A stretch of 64,000 bases of DNA from Algoriphagus sp. Y33 (lineage in GTDB: Bacteria; Bacteroidota; Bacteroidia; Cytophagales; Cyclobacteriaceae): contig NZ_CP061947.1 in the NCBI RefSeq assembly GCF_014838715.1, forward strand, positions 3,100,001-3,164,000, in the 5' to 3' direction. Each line of letters opens with the position of its first letter. Position 1 is the first letter of the stretch. Positions 8,473 through 18,027 of the stretch are shown in pieces. The notes below the pieces were generated by a model. The model saw nothing but the letters and a program-made list of their open reading frames with translations. It was not told the origin of the DNA and searched no databases. Position numbers and translations under genes: made by a program.

Positions 8473-8528
8473 CCCGGATCTCGAATCTTGGCTCTTGATT
8501 CTTAGTTCTAGAATCTTGAATCTTGTGT
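8473..8528. repeat. Low-complexity CTTGATTCTT-type repeat
   Basis: Degenerate reiterations of TCTTGNNTCTTGATTCTTAG type units between the oxidoreductase 3' end and the candidate enhancer. No coding potential; nothing else recognisable in the rest of 8178-8549 beyond the sites listed separately. Confidence 0.5.
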
Positions 8529-8549
8529 CTAGCTACTTACTACTCCGGA

Positions 8550-9899
8550 CTAGAACTTGCGATACTTTCCTTTCAAGAACTTATTTGCTTCCTTCTCATC
8601 AAATTTAGCCTTCTTACTGTTCCAGTGAAGTGTCTGATTAGGGAATCTCCCTGCGATCACACCAAGTAAAATGGTCTCTGTCAATCTAGATGCATAGGAG
8701 AATGGTGCCGTTGTTTGACCCTTGCCTAGGCAGGCATCCACAAACTGGTGGTAGTGCTTCTTGCTTTCGGAATCGTAATCTTTCACCGGCTTGCCCAAAT
8801 TGAATGATTCTATATCCATTTCCACATACTTGCCATCCACGATTTTACGCGGTAACTGCTGGAAGTGTGGCAACAACAACCTTCCTTTTTCCCCCATAAA
8901 CATGGCTCCCTGATCCGGCAACTCATCTCCATTAGGCAACACCAAATCCTCATGAGCTTCCGGTGCTCCGATTCCATCGTACCAAACCCATTTCAAGGTC
9001 TCAGCAGTATGCTTAGTCCCGGGAAATTCATAGGTTACTACGTTGTTTGCAGGAAAACCGAATCCGGTAGGTTCACGACACTCATTGATAATCGTACGGG
9101 GCACGTCTAACTCAAGCGCATTATACGGGGTGTCAAAAATATGCACACCCATATCACCAAGTGTACCACAACCGTAATCCATCACTTTTCTCCAATTCCC
9201 CGGATGATAGAAACCTTCCTTGTATGGACGCTCCGGAGCAGTTCCTTGCCACAGGTTCCAATCCAAACTGGCAGGCACAGGATCAGATCCCTCCGGCTCA
9301 GGCCCATCGTAACCCCAGTCTTTTGGTGACCAGGCACGAACGGTATGGACTTTACCGATAATTCCCGACTGAATAAGTAAGGTTGCCAGTTTATAATCAT
9401 AGAACGAATGAACCTGTATGCCCATCTGGGTCACCAAATTCTTCTTGGCAGCAAGCTCATTCATCTCCCTTGCCTCACTCACATGATGAGTCAATGGCTT
9501 CTGGCAATACACAGGCTTATTCATCTTCATAGCCATGATGGAAGCCGGCGCATGGGTATGATCCGGAGTAGAAACGACTACGGCGTCAATCTCATCAGAC
9601 ATCTCCTTCAAAAGCTCCCTATAATCAGTATAAGTCTTTGCATTTGGATGAAGAACTTTCGCTTTGTCCATCATGGCCGTGTCTACGTCGCAAAGTGCCA
9701 CCACATCTACCAGCTCATGGGATGAAATGGCATCCAGATCCGCCATTCCCATCATTCCAAGCCCGATATGAGCCGTTCTCAGACGCTCACCGGCATTTAA
9801 TCTCGCTAAAAGTGAAGGAGCCAACGCAGCGCCTAACAGTCCTAAACCACTCTTTTTGACAAAGTCTCTACGATCAATACTTTCAATATTCTTACTCAT
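8550..9899 (-). CDS. Gfo/Idh/MocA family oxidoreductase with twin-arginine signal
   Basis: A 449-residue protein. The N-terminus SIDRRDFVKKSGLGLLGAALAPSLL is a Tat signal, so the folded NAD(P)-bound enzyme is probably exported to the periplasm. The Rossmann part begins at LRTAHIGLGMMGMADLDAI, with the family motif QKPLTHHVSEAREM (the equivalent of the EKP catalytic-lysine motif) near residue 135. A long C-terminal GFO_IDH_MocA_C-like region follows. Such Tat-exported paralogs act on sugar derivatives in Bacteroidota; the substrate is unknown. It is followed on the same strand from a DUF1080 gene 28 bp upstream, a common pairing. Confidence 0.88.
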   Translation of the reverse strand: MSKNIESIDRRDFVKKSGLGLLGAALAPSLLARLNAGERLRTAHIGLGMMGMADLDAISSHELVDVVALCDVDTAMMDKAKVLHPNAKTYTDYRELLKEMSDEIDAVVVSTPDHTHAPASIMAMKMNKPVYCQKPLTHHVSEAREMNELAAKKNLVTQMGIQVHSFYDYKLATLLIQSGIIGKVHTVRAWSPKDWGYDGPEPEGSDPVPASLDWNLWQGTAPERPYKEGFYHPGNWRKVMDYGCGTLGDMGVHIFDTPYNALELDVPRTIINECREPTGFGFPANNVVTYEFPGTKHTAETLKWVWYDGIGAPEAHEDLVLPNGDELPDQGAMFMGEKGRLLLPHFQQLPRKIVDGKYVEMDIESFNLGKPVKDYDSESKKHYHQFVDACLGKGQTTAPFSYASRLTETILLGVIAGRFPNQTLHWNSKKAKFDEKEANKFLKGKYRKF

Positions 9900-9927
9900 G
9901 TTTTAATAAATTTATTTCTAAGTTATT

Positions 9928-10590
9928 TTATAGTTTTTTGATTCTGATATTCTTAAAGCGGACTACATCTCCATGCCCCAAGAAGCCTATATGTCCCGAA
10001 CTGCGCTGCAAACCCGGATGATCTTTTTGATCCAAGGTGCCGTTTTTGCTTGATTCCAAGTAATCCTCATCCAAAATAGTCTCTCCATTCAGAATGATTT
10101 TGATGCGGGGATGATTTACTATCACTTCTTGAGTATTCCATTCTCCCACAGGATTAAGAAATCCACGCTTGGCAGGTAGCACCCCATAAACAGAACCGTG
10201 GAATTGGTATGCTTGAAGATCCGCGTACTTCTCTGCTGTATTATCCAAAATCTGTAGTTCTTTTCCCACATAGGCTGCATCTCCTTCAAGAGGAGCATGA
10301 ATTCCCAAACCATTATTTGCCCCAGATGTCAATTGAAATTCAAATCGAAAGATAAAATCACCATACTCTTTTTCTGTATATAAATTTCCTCCCCCAGTTC
10401 CTTTGGGGTCTATGACGATCATCCCACCTTCAGCTCTATAAGAACTCTTGTCCCCTACCCAACCATCTAGATTTTTCCCGTTGAAAAGCTCAGTAAAGCC
10501 CTCGTCTGAACTTTGCTTCTGACTGCTACATGCTACTACTATAGCGGTAGAAATTAACGCCAAAAAAACAAAAGAATTAGATTTGGACAT
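9928..10590 (-). CDS. DUF1080 (3-keto-disaccharide hydrolase-like) lipoprotein
   Basis: The chosen ATG at 10588-10590 starts MSKSNSFVFLALISTAIVVAC, a lipoprotein signal with cysteine at about residue 21; the frame extends 17 codons further upstream but those residues are charged and would disrupt the signal. The DUF1080 domain follows: GFTELFNGKNLDGWVGD, FRFEFQLTSGANNGLGIHAP, and a closing SGHIGFLGHGDVVRFKNIRIKKL. The fold is concanavalin-like, and some members hydrolyse 3-keto-glycosides. Proximity to the Gfo/Idh/MocA gene 28 bp downstream fits an oxidise-then-hydrolyse glycoside route, which is inference. Confidence 0.87.
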   Translation of the reverse strand: MSKSNSFVFLALISTAIVVACSSQKQSSDEGFTELFNGKNLDGWVGDKSSYRAEGGMIVIDPKGTGGGNLYTEKEYGDFIFRFEFQLTSGANNGLGIHAPLEGDAAYVGKELQILDNTAEKYADLQAYQFHGSVYGVLPAKRGFLNPVGEWNTQEVIVNHPRIKIILNGETILDEDYLESSKNGTLDQKDHPGLQRSSGHIGFLGHGDVVRFKNIRIKKL

Positions 10591-11152
10591 GCGATAAAAT
10601 TTATCCTTTTTAATTGGGATCCGATTAGTTTTATAATGCAATTTAACCTTTCATGTGAATTATGGGATAAAAAACTTAATTAAAAATTTTATTTACTTAT
10701 TAGGTTATTTATTGATTTTTTCGGGAAAGGTGTTTTTTTATAATTATCCAAAACTGCACTGTCACCGCAACTTATTACTCCACAGATTTTTGGTTGGACA
10801 CCGGGTGGGGTTCGTAATTCCATCCTCCTATTTTTTGTAATTTAAAATCCTTGCCTATCCTCCTTTTGGCCAACTACTATCTTTCCAATAGCTATCCCTT
10901 AGGCCAAAACCCGAAATCGTAATTCATTCCGTCAACCTGAGGCTACAAATGTGTTACACCTACGGTGTTCTTTTACAATCACATCCTTTCTTATCTTACC
11001 CTTAAGCAGAGCTTGTAACTCTGCTTTCATTTCCTTTGGAGTCTACAGTCCTCATCCTTAAATGACTAAAGCATTTCCACCTTTCCAGACATCTCCTGTC
11101 GCCATCATTCTTCATCCTTTTTTCGTATGCCAAACTGCCGGTATATTGAGGT
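10591..11152. other. Intergenic region without recognisable gene
   Basis: About 560 bp between divergent genes. Short open frames here have no signal peptide, family resemblance or ribosome-binding site. It should carry both promoters, but I cannot point to convincing elements. A GGGTTCGTAATT string near 10807 also occurs near 3663, and a variant near 47160; its meaning is unclear. Confidence 0.5.
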
Positions 11153-12223
11153 GTGATAAAAGAAAATGAATTGAAAGACAGTTATTTCAAAGGACGTGGG
11201 TCGCAGATTAAGACTGACAATAAATTCCTCAAGCACCGTTATGTCAGCGAGCATATTGAGGGACTGGATGAACCGCTGATCCAGTCCCCACAGACAAAAG
11301 TTTACCAAGAACACTCCAAAACGATTGTAAACAAAATTGAAAGTCCTGATTTGGGCATGATGTACTCACTTAATCCGTACCAAGGCTGTGAACACGGATG
11401 CAGCTATTGCTATGCAAGAAATACACATGAGTATTATGGATTTGATGCAGGACTGGACTTCGAAAGCAAAATTATAGCTAAAGCAAATGCAGCCCTGCTT
11501 CTGGAAAAATTATTTCATAAGCCAAGCTGGAAACCCGTTCCGATCAGCGTCGCAGGTAACACCGATTGCTATCAGCCGCTGGAGCGTAAGATGGAACTTA
11601 CCAGAAGTCTGCTGAAAGTCTTTGCCCGGTATCGTCACCCGGTAGGAATGATCACTAAAAACAGCCTGATCTTACGTGACAAAGATCTGCTTCAGGATCT
11701 GGCTCAGGATAGGCTGATCAAAGTTTTTATTTCTATTACTTCACTCGATGAACATGTAAGACGTACCATGGAGCCTCGAACTGCCAGTGCATCCAAGAGG
11801 CTAAAGACAATAGAAGAACTTTCTTTAGCAGGTATCCCCGTGGGGGTCATGTGCGCACCGATCATCCCGGGTCTGACTGATCATGAGACCCCTGCAATCC
11901 TCAAATCCGCAGCAGATCATGGTGCACTCACGGCAGGAATGACCGTAGTTCGCCTTAACGGAAGTGTAGGCCCCATTTTCGAAGATTGGATTCACAAAAA
12001 CTTTCCCGACCGAGCCCAAAAAGTTATCGATCAAATCTGCTCGATGCATGGCGGTCAACTCAATGATTCGCAATTTGGAAGAAGGATGCGGGGTGAAGGC
12101 AAAGTCGCAGAAATGATCAATCTGCTGTTTGCCACATCAAAACGGAAATATTTTTCGGGTAGAACCATGCCCGAATTTGACCTTAGCAAGTTTCGCAAGG
12201 GCGGAAATTTGAATTTGTTTTAA
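11153..12223 (+). CDS. PA0069/Rv2578c-type radical SAM protein (SplB-like)
   Basis: A 356-residue protein with the radical SAM cluster motif in GCEHGCSYCYARNTHEYYG (C-x3-C-x2-C) at about residues 78-86. The SPL-like features AGNTDCYQPLERKMELTRSLLKV and TSLDEHVRRTMEPRTASASKRL follow. These proteins resemble spore photoproduct lyase but their reaction in non-sporulating bacteria is not settled. The start is uncertain: the longest frame uses GTG at 11153, with a GAGG string too close to be an ideal ribosome-binding site, so initiation slightly downstream is possible. The stop codon touches a palindrome-ended repeat. Confidence 0.87.
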   Translation: MIKENELKDSYFKGRGSQIKTDNKFLKHRYVSEHIEGLDEPLIQSPQTKVYQEHSKTIVNKIESPDLGMMYSLNPYQGCEHGCSYCYARNTHEYYGFDAGLDFESKIIAKANAALLLEKLFHKPSWKPVPISVAGNTDCYQPLERKMELTRSLLKVFARYRHPVGMITKNSLILRDKDLLQDLAQDRLIKVFISITSLDEHVRRTMEPRTASASKRLKTIEELSLAGIPVGVMCAPIIPGLTDHETPAILKSAADHGALTAGMTVVRLNGSVGPIFEDWIHKNFPDRAQKVIDQICSMHGGQLNDSQFGRRMRGEGKVAEMINLLFATSKRKYFSGRTMPEFDLSKFRKGGNLNLF

Positions 12224-12224
12224 T

Positions 12225-12366
12225 AAATCCCCCTAGCCCCCTTTGTAAAGGGGGAGTCGCATCAACTGAACCTCAGATATCAATCAATACAATAAAAAAT
12301 ATTAATAAAGAGGGGCCAAAGTTCCATTGAGGCTATTCCCCCTTCTTAAGGGGGCTAGGGGGATTT
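12225..12366. repeat. Palindrome-ended repeat element, copy 1
   Basis: About 142 bp. It begins AAATCCCCCTAGCCCCCTTT and ends with the inverted complement AAGGGGGCTAGGGGGATTT. The left end has an extra hairpin (CCCCCTTTGTAAAGGGGG), and the interior is AT-rich and non-coding. It starts one base after the TAA of the radical SAM gene. A second copy in the same orientation lies at 12803-12943; the two copies bracket the DUF559 gene. The structure is MITE- or REP-like. Confidence 0.85.
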
Positions 12367-12402
12367 TTTTCATAGGATCTAAAAGTTTTATAAATTTATC
12401 CT

Positions 12403-12801
12403 ATGTATTTTTTACCCTACAACAAGTCACTAAAGGAATTTTCCCGTGAACTTAGATCGCATAGCACACTGTCGGAAATTTTGCTTTGGCAAAAAATAAG
12501 AGCAAGCCAATTCCGTGGATATGGATTCAATCGACAAAAGCCTTTGGGCAATTTCATCGTTGATTTTTTTTGTAAACAATTAAATCTCGTCATCGAAATT
12601 GACGGAGACTCACATTTCAATGAAGAGGCTATCCTGAATGATCAAAAACGTCAGAAAATCTTGGAGGACTTAGGACTAAATTTCTTAAGGTTTTCGGATA
12701 TAGATATTAAGAAGGACATAGGATATGTTTTGAATGAGCTAAATCTCTATATTGATGATTGGGAAGATAAAAACGGGATTAATAGAAGTGATTTCAAATA
12801 A
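12403..12801 (+). CDS. DUF559 domain-containing protein (Vsr-like endonuclease fold)
   Basis: A 132-residue protein of the DUF559/endonuclease-domain family. KSLKEFSRELRSHSTLSEILLWQKIR is the usual N-terminal helix pair, followed by FRGYGFNRQKPLGNFIVDFFC and the catalytic-like LVIEIDGDSHF, which contains the D...E-x-D/G-x-x-H constellation of PD-(D/E)XK-type enzymes. No substrate or phenotype is known. The gene fills the space between two direct copies of a palindrome-ended repeat and its stop codon adjoins the second copy, so the gene may have arrived with the repeat. Confidence 0.85.
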   Translation: MYFLPYNKSLKEFSRELRSHSTLSEILLWQKIRASQFRGYGFNRQKPLGNFIVDFFCKQLNLVIEIDGDSHFNEEAILNDQKRQKILEDLGLNFLRFSDIDIKKDIGYVLNELNLYIDDWEDKNGINRSDFK

Positions 12802-12802
12802 T

Positions 12803-12943
12803 AAATCCCCCTGCCCCCTTTGTAAAGGGGGATTCACCTCAAACTGAACCTCAAAGCTAAACTTTTATAGTTATCCATTTTAATGTAAAAGATTGAAGTA
12901 CCGTTGAATCCATTCCCCCTTCTTAAGGGGGCTAGGGGGATTT
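12803..12943. repeat. Palindrome-ended repeat element, copy 2
   Basis: About 141 bp in the same orientation as copy 1. Termini are AAATCCCCCTGCCCCCTTTG (one base shorter) and AAGGGGGCTAGGGGGATTT; the interior shares ACTGAACCTCA and TTGA near the right end but is otherwise diverged. It starts one base after the DUF559 stop codon, exactly as copy 1 does after the radical SAM stop. Confidence 0.85.
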
Positions 12944-12975
12944 CTAGCAAAGATTTCCTAAATCTCAAATCCACA

Positions 12976-15393
12976 CTACTCACTCTTCAGCACCTTGGCA
13001 GGATTTGTCTGCGAAGCCACGTAAGAGTGGATACCTACGATAAGCATACATATTCCCATCACTCCCAGACCCGCTGCTACAAATATCAAATACGGCATTT
13101 CTACCCGGGTATTGAAGCCATTTAGCCAATCATTGAGAAAATAGTATGCAGGGAATACAGCGATTAGAAATGAAACTCCCACCAAAATCATGTATTCTTT
13201 GGAGATCAAAAAGAGAATCTGCTGTAGAGTTGCGCCCAAGACTTTCCTGATACTGATCTCTTTGGTTCGCTGGGCTATTGTGAAACTGGAAAGACCAAAC
13301 AAGCCGAGACAGGAAATCAAAATCGCAAGCGCACAGGCAAATCCAAGGACATTTTTGATTTTCACATCTTCCTGATAGAATCGATCTATCTGCGTATCCA
13401 AAAAGCTAAAAGATGCTGATTCGTAGGGATAAATACTCAGGTAAATCTTCTCCAATTTTTCCTTTGCCGCAGCCAGGTTTTGATTGGAATTCAGCTTTAC
13501 ATTCACTGTTTGAAAAAATTGAGGATTATAGGTGAAGAGAAGTGGGCGAATTCCTTCTCTAAGTGTCCTGGAATGAAAATCAGCAACCACTCCGATAATT
13601 TTCCGTTGCTCCCCACTATATTCTATCTCTATTCCTACGGCATCTTCAGCACTTGCGAAACCGGCTTCTTTCACAAATTGCTCATTAACCATTAGTTCAT
13701 CTTTTCGATCTATCCCATCCGAGCCTGCTATCAGCGGAATACCATTTACCCGTACAAAGGCCGAATCGACATTCATCACCTGTATATAAATCTCCTTTTC
13801 AGTTGTGTCCACAGGCACTTTGGCATCAGATGTCCAAAGACTCGTAGACGACACCAAACTACCGCTCAAACTGGCACTTTGTACCATTGTCTCCTGATTA
13901 AAGCGATCCTGAAGCTGAAGCATTTTGTCAGGATCCGACATGAAGGGAAGATAGGCGTACATTACGGCTTCCTTATCAAACCCCAGCGGCTGGCTGGTCA
14001 CATACTTCAGCTGATAGTTCAGTACCAAAACCAGAATAATAAAAGCAATAGAAGATGACAGTTGAATCACTGTGAGGTTCTTTCTCAGAAAAACTCCTAC
14101 AGAAAAACTACCACTCTTGATCAATTCTCCCTTCAAGGCCCGCTGAGGGTCATAGTTAGAAAGAATCAGAGCCGGATAAATCCCCGCGATCATGGAGATC
14201 AAAACAGAGAACCCGACATAGAAAAGAATATTGTAAACAGTAAAGTATTCAACACTGAAATTCTTCGGAAGATAGTCTGCAAATAGCACTTTGAGCCCTT
14301 CGACAAATGCCATTGCCAAGACAGTACTGAACAAGACGATCAAAAATGTCTCTGCAAGAAACTGGGTGATCAACTGAATTCGCGTTCCTCCGATTGTTTT
14401 TCTGATTCCTACTTCCTTGGCTCTACCTATGGCTTGCGCAGTTTCAAGGTTTACGAAGTTCAGCACTGCTAGCACCAGAATAATCAAACCTATTAGAATC
14501 AAGCCATTCAGGAAAACTTTGGAAACATTGTCATAGGCATAATTCTCTCCAAAATGCAGCTCGGATAAGGGTTCTGTAAAAAAACTTGTGCCATATCCGC
14601 TATCCTCTTTAGCCTCCATATTTTTTGCAATTAGAGGTTCAAATGCCTTATCTACTGACTCATGAGATACCCCTTTGGCTAGTTTGACGAAAAGTTGACT
14701 GCTTGAATTGACCGATGTCCAGTCATGCAAACCATACCATTCTATTTGCTCCTCTGTCCGAATTGTGCTAAAAGAGATGAAATCAGTGAAAATAAAGTCC
14801 GTGTTTTTGGTATAGTCAGCAACTACACCTGTCACTTTAGCATAGATGGAATCAGAATCTGCAAACATCAACTCCTGTCCCAGCACATCTGATGCTTCAG
14901 AACCAGGGAAATACTTATGCAAGCTCTCTTCAGTGATCACCAGTGATTCAGGTTGGAGCAAGGCAGTTTCAGGATTTCCTGCCAGCCATTCTCTCGGGAA
15001 AACCTTAAAGAATCCCTGATCCGCAAAAGTCACCTTATCTGATCTCCCAAACACTTTACCGGAGGAAGGTAAGGCAACCATGGTCTGATCCATCGTATAA
15101 AGTCTGCCTTTTTGTTCTATCCCCGACACATCCTCCTGAATCACCTCACCGAGCGGCCCCGGAGTTCCTGAATTGGGAAAACTTCCCTCATCCCCCCAAT
15201 CCGTCAGGGTATTAATTCGGTATATTCTCTCCTTATCCGGATGGAATTGATCAAAGCTATAGGAATGTGTCACCACATTGAAGATCAGAAAGCAAATCGC
15301 TATGCCTATCGACAAACCCAAAATATGAATGCTTGTCCTCAGCTTATTTCGCGTCAGATTTCTAAAGGCTATTTTAAAGTAGTTTTTCAGCAT
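12976..15393 (-). CDS. FtsX/MacB-type ABC transporter permease (third of three)
   Basis: An 805-residue protein starting MLKNYFKIAFRNLTRNKLRTSIHILGLSIGIAICFLIF, the standard first membrane helix. A MacB-like periplasmic domain occupies about 45-280. Three helices follow near 285-430 (LNGLILIGLIILVLAVLNFVNLETA with RAKEVGIRKTIGGTR). A second periplasmic domain precedes the last FtsX block, TKEISIRKVLGATLQQILFLISKEY, near the C-terminus. The two-repeat design allows one chain to act as a full permease pair. The substrate is unknown; macrolide, lipoprotein and peptide export are all possible in this family. Confidence 0.9.
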   Translation of the reverse strand: MLKNYFKIAFRNLTRNKLRTSIHILGLSIGIAICFLIFNVVTHSYSFDQFHPDKERIYRINTLTDWGDEGSFPNSGTPGPLGEVIQEDVSGIEQKGRLYTMDQTMVALPSSGKVFGRSDKVTFADQGFFKVFPREWLAGNPETALLQPESLVITEESLHKYFPGSEASDVLGQELMFADSDSIYAKVTGVVADYTKNTDFIFTDFISFSTIRTEEQIEWYGLHDWTSVNSSSQLFVKLAKGVSHESVDKAFEPLIAKNMEAKEDSGYGTSFFTEPLSELHFGENYAYDNVSKVFLNGLILIGLIILVLAVLNFVNLETAQAIGRAKEVGIRKTIGGTRIQLITQFLAETFLIVLFSTVLAMAFVEGLKVLFADYLPKNFSVEYFTVYNILFYVGFSVLISMIAGIYPALILSNYDPQRALKGELIKSGSFSVGVFLRKNLTVIQLSSSIAFIILVLVLNYQLKYVTSQPLGFDKEAVMYAYLPFMSDPDKMLQLQDRFNQETMVQSASLSGSLVSSTSLWTSDAKVPVDTTEKEIYIQVMNVDSAFVRVNGIPLIAGSDGIDRKDELMVNEQFVKEAGFASAEDAVGIEIEYSGEQRKIIGVVADFHSRTLREGIRPLLFTYNPQFFQTVNVKLNSNQNLAAAKEKLEKIYLSIYPYESASFSFLDTQIDRFYQEDVKIKNVLGFACALAILISCLGLFGLSSFTIAQRTKEISIRKVLGATLQQILFLISKEYMILVGVSFLIAVFPAYYFLNDWLNGFNTRVEMPYLIFVAAGLGVMGICMLIVGIHSYVASQTNPAKVLKSE

Positions 15394-15446
15394 TTTGTTA
15401 GAATTGAAAGATTGGAAAATTCTAAAATTGGAGGGTTCATTTTATC

Positions 15447-15518
15447 CGTCATTGCGAGCGAGGTACGAGCGAAGCAATCTGTTCCGTAAAAGAGATTGCT
15501 TCGTTCCGCGCAATGACG
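15447..15518. repeat. Interspersed palindromic repeat between two permease genes
   Basis: GTCATTGCGAGCG...AGCGAAGCAATCT and its imperfect inverted partner AGATTGCTTCG...CGCAATGAC form a long hairpin of about 70 bp. This GC-rich CATTGCGAGC/GAAGCAATC type repeat is common in many Bacteroidota genomes. It fills most of the 139-bp gap between the second and third permeases and could dampen read-through. Confidence 0.8.
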
Positions 15519-15532
15519 AAACCCCAGTTACC

Positions 15533-17977
15533 CTACTCATCTTTAAGTGTCTTCACAGGATTCATCCGGGTAGCTCTGAAAGACTGGGCAGAAACTATTG
15601 CAATCGTAAACGCGATTCCCGCAAATCCCAATAAGGTAAAGTTGAGCCAAGATGGCCATTCTTTCACCGCAAACTGCTCAATCCACCCCTTCATAAAATA
15701 CAGACTCAACGGCAAAGCCACCAATACTCCCACCACCGTTATGATTAGAAATTCTTTGTTAAACATCAAGGATATACTCCAGCTAGAAGCACCCAACACT
15801 TTTCGGATACCTATTTCTTTGGTTCGCCCGGCTATACTCAGTGCTGCCATGGCGAATAGCCCCATCGCTGCTATCAGTATGGCAATACAGGCAGCCAGAA
15901 AGACCATTTTCCCCAATCGCTCATCTGCTACATATTCTTTTTGAACGGCCTCATCAAGAAAGCTGAAACTAAAAGCCTCCATTGGAAACACCCGATTCCA
16001 TTCATTCTCAAGCATAGTCTTGAAAACTTCGAAATCCGTCCCACTGCCTTTCACCATTACCTTCGGGTTGGTGCCTGAACTGATCATCAGCATATTGATT
16101 CCACTAAATACTGTTTCAGGGCTTTTTGCCAGGATTACCGGTTCTATCTCCTTATACAGGGAATTATGATTAAAATCCTTTACCACGCCCACGATTTCAT
16201 GGTTGCCTATTTTATTACTCGGAAGTGATTCCCCTAGAGGATCCTCCCATTTCATAGCTTTTGCAAAAGTCTCATTGATCAATACCGCGTTGCCGTCTGA
16301 TCCGGTTTCAGGATTGAAATCCCGACCGCTTAACAGCTCCAGACCAAGGGTTTTCAGATAATCCCCACCCACAAAATTCAATCGGAAATTAAACTGCTTG
16401 CCATCTTCCGTCGGGAATCCTCCATTCCAAAACGCATCGTCTCCATAGGTTGCGATAGTAATTCCTGCAGATTGGACTTCTGATCTGCCTTCCAAAGCCT
16501 GGCGGTATTTCTCTGCCTGTGCAAAGCTCTCATTTATCGATTTTACGAAACTCGTACTGGGCACATCAGGAATATCCACCAGCACCACCATATCTTGGTC
16601 AAAACCCAAATCATAATCCCGAACTGCTTCCATCTGATTGACCATAATCAATGTCGAGGCGATCAACACAAAGGAGATAAAAAACTGAAATGCCACCAAT
16701 CCCTTTCGCAGCGCCTGCTTCCCAAAACGTATTGAGAGATTGCCCTTCAGCACTTTAATAGGCTTCAGACTGGACATGAAAAAGGCCGGATATGCGCCTG
16801 CCAGCGCAGTAATTAAGACTACCAAACCACCTAATATCAAGAGTTGAGTCGGCCCATAAACCAGATCAAGTTGCTTATCAAACAGATTGTTAAAAATAGG
16901 AAGCAGAGCTTCTGCCAAGATCAATCCGAAAACCAATGCTGCGATAGTGGTCAGAAATGCCTCTGTCAGAAACTGAAAAACCAACTGGCCGAAATCTGCT
17001 CCCATGGTCTTGCGAACACCCACTTCTTTGGCACGGGTGGTAGACCTGCCTATTGCCATTGTGGTAAAATTGATACAGGCGATCAACAGAGTCAAAAATG
17101 CAATTCCTGCCAAAATCCACAATAGCGATGGACGGGTGGATTCTATCATACCCGGATCCGGATTATCTGTCAGGTGCATCTCAGAGATTGGTTGGAGCGT
17201 AAAGGTATATTCCCCTGGCTTGTATTGTTCTCCGAGAACCTTTTTCATCATACCTTCCACTCCTGCTTCTACGACGGCTTTATCAGATGCATTGTTTAAT
17301 TTTACATAGGTATCTCCGTAGACATTAAACCAAGAATTCTGGTTTTGTTCTGCGACATTAAAATCCAGGTTCCTGTCATTCATCAGCACCTCAAACTTTA
17401 TACTGCTGTTTGCAGGCAGGTTCTCCAAAAGACCTGTAATTTTATATTCCTCGTAGTTGTCTCCCATCTTCATTCTGAGAAATTTGCCGATGGGGTTTGC
17501 ATCACCAAAGTACTTTTTGGAAATTTCTTCCGTGATCACCACACTAAACTTGTCCTGAAGCACTTGCTCTTTGGACCCCTGAAGCAACCTAAAACTGAAA
17601 ATTTCCAAAAACTCTGGACTCACCATCAAATAAGGCTGGTTTTGGGTGGTCTCCTCATCCAGATAAGTCTGGGCAGCACCACTCACCAAGCGCGTTGTTT
17701 GGGTAACTTGCGAAAATTCCTCCGCAAAAGTAGGTGCAGTAATAATAGGAGTAGAAAAAGAAGCACTGCCTTCTCCATCTTCAACCTCAAATCGCTGTAT
17801 TCGGAAAATCCTATCACTTTCACTATGAAAATCATCAAAATTGACCTCAAACTGCACAAAAAAGAAAATCAACGTACTCACCCCCAAACCCAGTGTAAGC
17901 CCGATCAAATTGATTCCCGTGTGTAATTTGTTTTTGGACAGATTACGGATTGCGATTTTAAAGTAGTTCTTCCACAT
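15533..17977 (-). CDS. FtsX/MacB-type ABC transporter permease (second of three)
   Basis: An 814-residue paralog: MWKNYFKIAIRNLSKNKLHTGINLIGLTLGLGVSTLIFFFV at the N-terminus, a periplasmic domain, then FtsX core LLWILAGIAFLTLLIACINFTTMAIGRSTTRAKEVGVRKTMGADFGQL. The C-terminal copy ends AGRTKEIGIRKVLGASSWSISLMFNKEF plus two more helices and a closing RATRMNPVKTLKDE. The gene lies 50 bp downstream of the first permease, indicating one transcript. Both RxKEhGhRKthGA motifs, which contact the ATPase, are intact. Confidence 0.9.
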   Translation of the reverse strand: MWKNYFKIAIRNLSKNKLHTGINLIGLTLGLGVSTLIFFFVQFEVNFDDFHSESDRIFRIQRFEVEDGEGSASFSTPIITAPTFAEEFSQVTQTTRLVSGAAQTYLDEETTQNQPYLMVSPEFLEIFSFRLLQGSKEQVLQDKFSVVITEEISKKYFGDANPIGKFLRMKMGDNYEEYKITGLLENLPANSSIKFEVLMNDRNLDFNVAEQNQNSWFNVYGDTYVKLNNASDKAVVEAGVEGMMKKVLGEQYKPGEYTFTLQPISEMHLTDNPDPGMIESTRPSLLWILAGIAFLTLLIACINFTTMAIGRSTTRAKEVGVRKTMGADFGQLVFQFLTEAFLTTIAALVFGLILAEALLPIFNNLFDKQLDLVYGPTQLLILGGLVVLITALAGAYPAFFMSSLKPIKVLKGNLSIRFGKQALRKGLVAFQFFISFVLIASTLIMVNQMEAVRDYDLGFDQDMVVLVDIPDVPSTSFVKSINESFAQAEKYRQALEGRSEVQSAGITIATYGDDAFWNGGFPTEDGKQFNFRLNFVGGDYLKTLGLELLSGRDFNPETGSDGNAVLINETFAKAMKWEDPLGESLPSNKIGNHEIVGVVKDFNHNSLYKEIEPVILAKSPETVFSGINMLMISSGTNPKVMVKGSGTDFEVFKTMLENEWNRVFPMEAFSFSFLDEAVQKEYVADERLGKMVFLAACIAILIAAMGLFAMAALSIAGRTKEIGIRKVLGASSWSISLMFNKEFLIITVVGVLVALPLSLYFMKGWIEQFAVKEWPSWLNFTLLGFAGIAFTIAIVSAQSFRATRMNPVKTLKDE

Positions 17978-18027
17978 GTTAGTTAACTCAGAGAAAAGGA
18001 TTTTATATTCTTTTTGACTTTAATGTT

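Noticed and set aside
17345..17926. Plus-strand open frame of about 190 codons inside the second permease
   Set aside because: Antisense shadow of a full-length FtsX-type permease; no signal, domain or ribosome-binding site.
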